NCBI GenBank assembly: GCA_002946415.1
Contig: NJPS01000051.1
Location: forward strand, 918,001-982,000
Source: Rutstroemia sp. NJR-2017a BVV2
Taxonomy: Eukaryota; Ascomycota; Leotiomycetes; Helotiales; Rutstroemiaceae
Length of the DNA: 64,000 nucleotides
Reading direction: 5' to 3'
In this document: positions 63,760 through 64,000 of the stretch, in pieces
Layout: each line of letters starts with the position of its first letter
Numbering within the stretch: position 1 is the first letter of the stretch
Notes under the pieces: generated by a model
The model's input: the letters and a program-made list of their open reading frames with translations, nothing else
Told to the model about the DNA's origin: nothing
Database searches by the model: none
Position numbers and translations under genes: made by a program

Positions 63760-64000
63760 CTAATTCGGAACCACCAGTTCTTTCAACCCCTCCCCGACGA
63801 CGTACTCCTCACCGCACGCTCGCAGCATGACTTCTCCAACCTGGGCTCGATCTCCGGTCACACTGATAAGGAACGCTTCCAAGGCCTCGAGGTTGTCGGT
63901 CCACCTCAAAGCGCTTTCGCGGAGCTTGTTCGCGGCCTCCACTTTCCGCATGACCTCTGCGGGATCGCTGTCGCTGTAGAGAGCCAGTTCCTTTTCCAGA
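63760..64000 (-). CDS. MND1: MND1-like meiotic recombination protein, C-terminal part only
   Basis: The frame runs off the right edge. The last 80 or so residues read LEKELALYSDSDPAEV, then ANKLRESALRWTDNLEALEAF, ending GLKELVVPN. The pattern (coiled-coil end, E-L-x-x-Y-x-x-x-D-P, then A-x-x-A-x-R-W-T-D-N) is the conserved C-terminal region of Mnd1, partner of Hop2 in meiotic strand exchange with Dmc1/Rad51. The end differs from the common DFDYID-type terminus. Upstream exons lie outside the window. Confidence 0.65.
   Translation of the reverse strand, partial: LEKELALYSDSDPAEVMRKVEAANKLRESALRWTDNLEALEAFLISVTGDRAQVGEVMLRACGEEYVVGEGLKELVVPN

Overview
The window is nuclear DNA of a filamentous ascomycete. 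Genes carry short introns (mostly about 50-100 nt) with GT..AG borders and CTAAC/CTGAC branch sites, and all proteins read with the standard code. The succinate dehydrogenase iron-sulfur subunit, the PalF/Rim8-like arrestin and the Mph1 and Msn2/Seb1-type proteins most resemble those of Leotiomycetes (Botrytis/Sclerotinia relatives). That placement rests on recognition only. I saw no rRNA, tRNA, intact transposon or CRISPR array.

Layout. 0-17 kb is a compact housekeeping block: acyl-CoA thioesterase-like protein (+), eIF3j/HCR1 (-), enolase (-), proteasome ATPase RPT4 (+), glutamine:fructose-6-phosphate amidotransferase GFA1 (+), DNA helicase MPH1 (-). 18-24.5 kb looks more accessory: an UNC93-like transporter (-), a GT4-type glycosyltransferase (+) and a small secreted cysteine-rich BYS1/thaumatin-like protein (-). 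SDH2 (+) lies at 27 kb and an Msn2/Seb1-type C2H2 stress regulator (-) at 30-31.7 kb. From 31.7 to 45.8 kb there is about 14 kb with no gene I can support, rich in small tandem repeats. 45.8-52 kb is compact again: diphthine-ammonia ligase DPH6 (+), DEAD-box splicing factor PRP28 (-) and mitoribosomal protein mL59 (+). Then come a delta-12 fatty acid desaturase (+, 55 kb), the alkaline-pH arrestin palF/RIM8 (-, 58-60 kb), a 3.4 kb repeat-bearing intergenic stretch and the 3' end of an MND1-like meiotic gene (-) at the right edge.

Functional links are loose: translation (eIF3j, DPH6, mL59), central carbon and respiration (enolase, SDH2), cell wall precursor supply (GFA1), genome maintenance and meiosis (MPH1, MND1), and environmental response (Seb1-type factor, PalF, desaturase). 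There is no sign of a biosynthetic cluster. The points most worth a second look are an in-frame, stop-free 96-nt intron in PRP28, two PacC-type GCCAAG sites just upstream of the palF start, a repeated C-rich to G-rich switch on the sense strand toward the 3' ends of at least five genes, very small coding exons (5, 16 and 19 nt) carrying key residues, and an SDHI-sensitive-type SdhB allele. Exon borders were assigned by eye from splice signals and reading frame; UTRs are not mapped.
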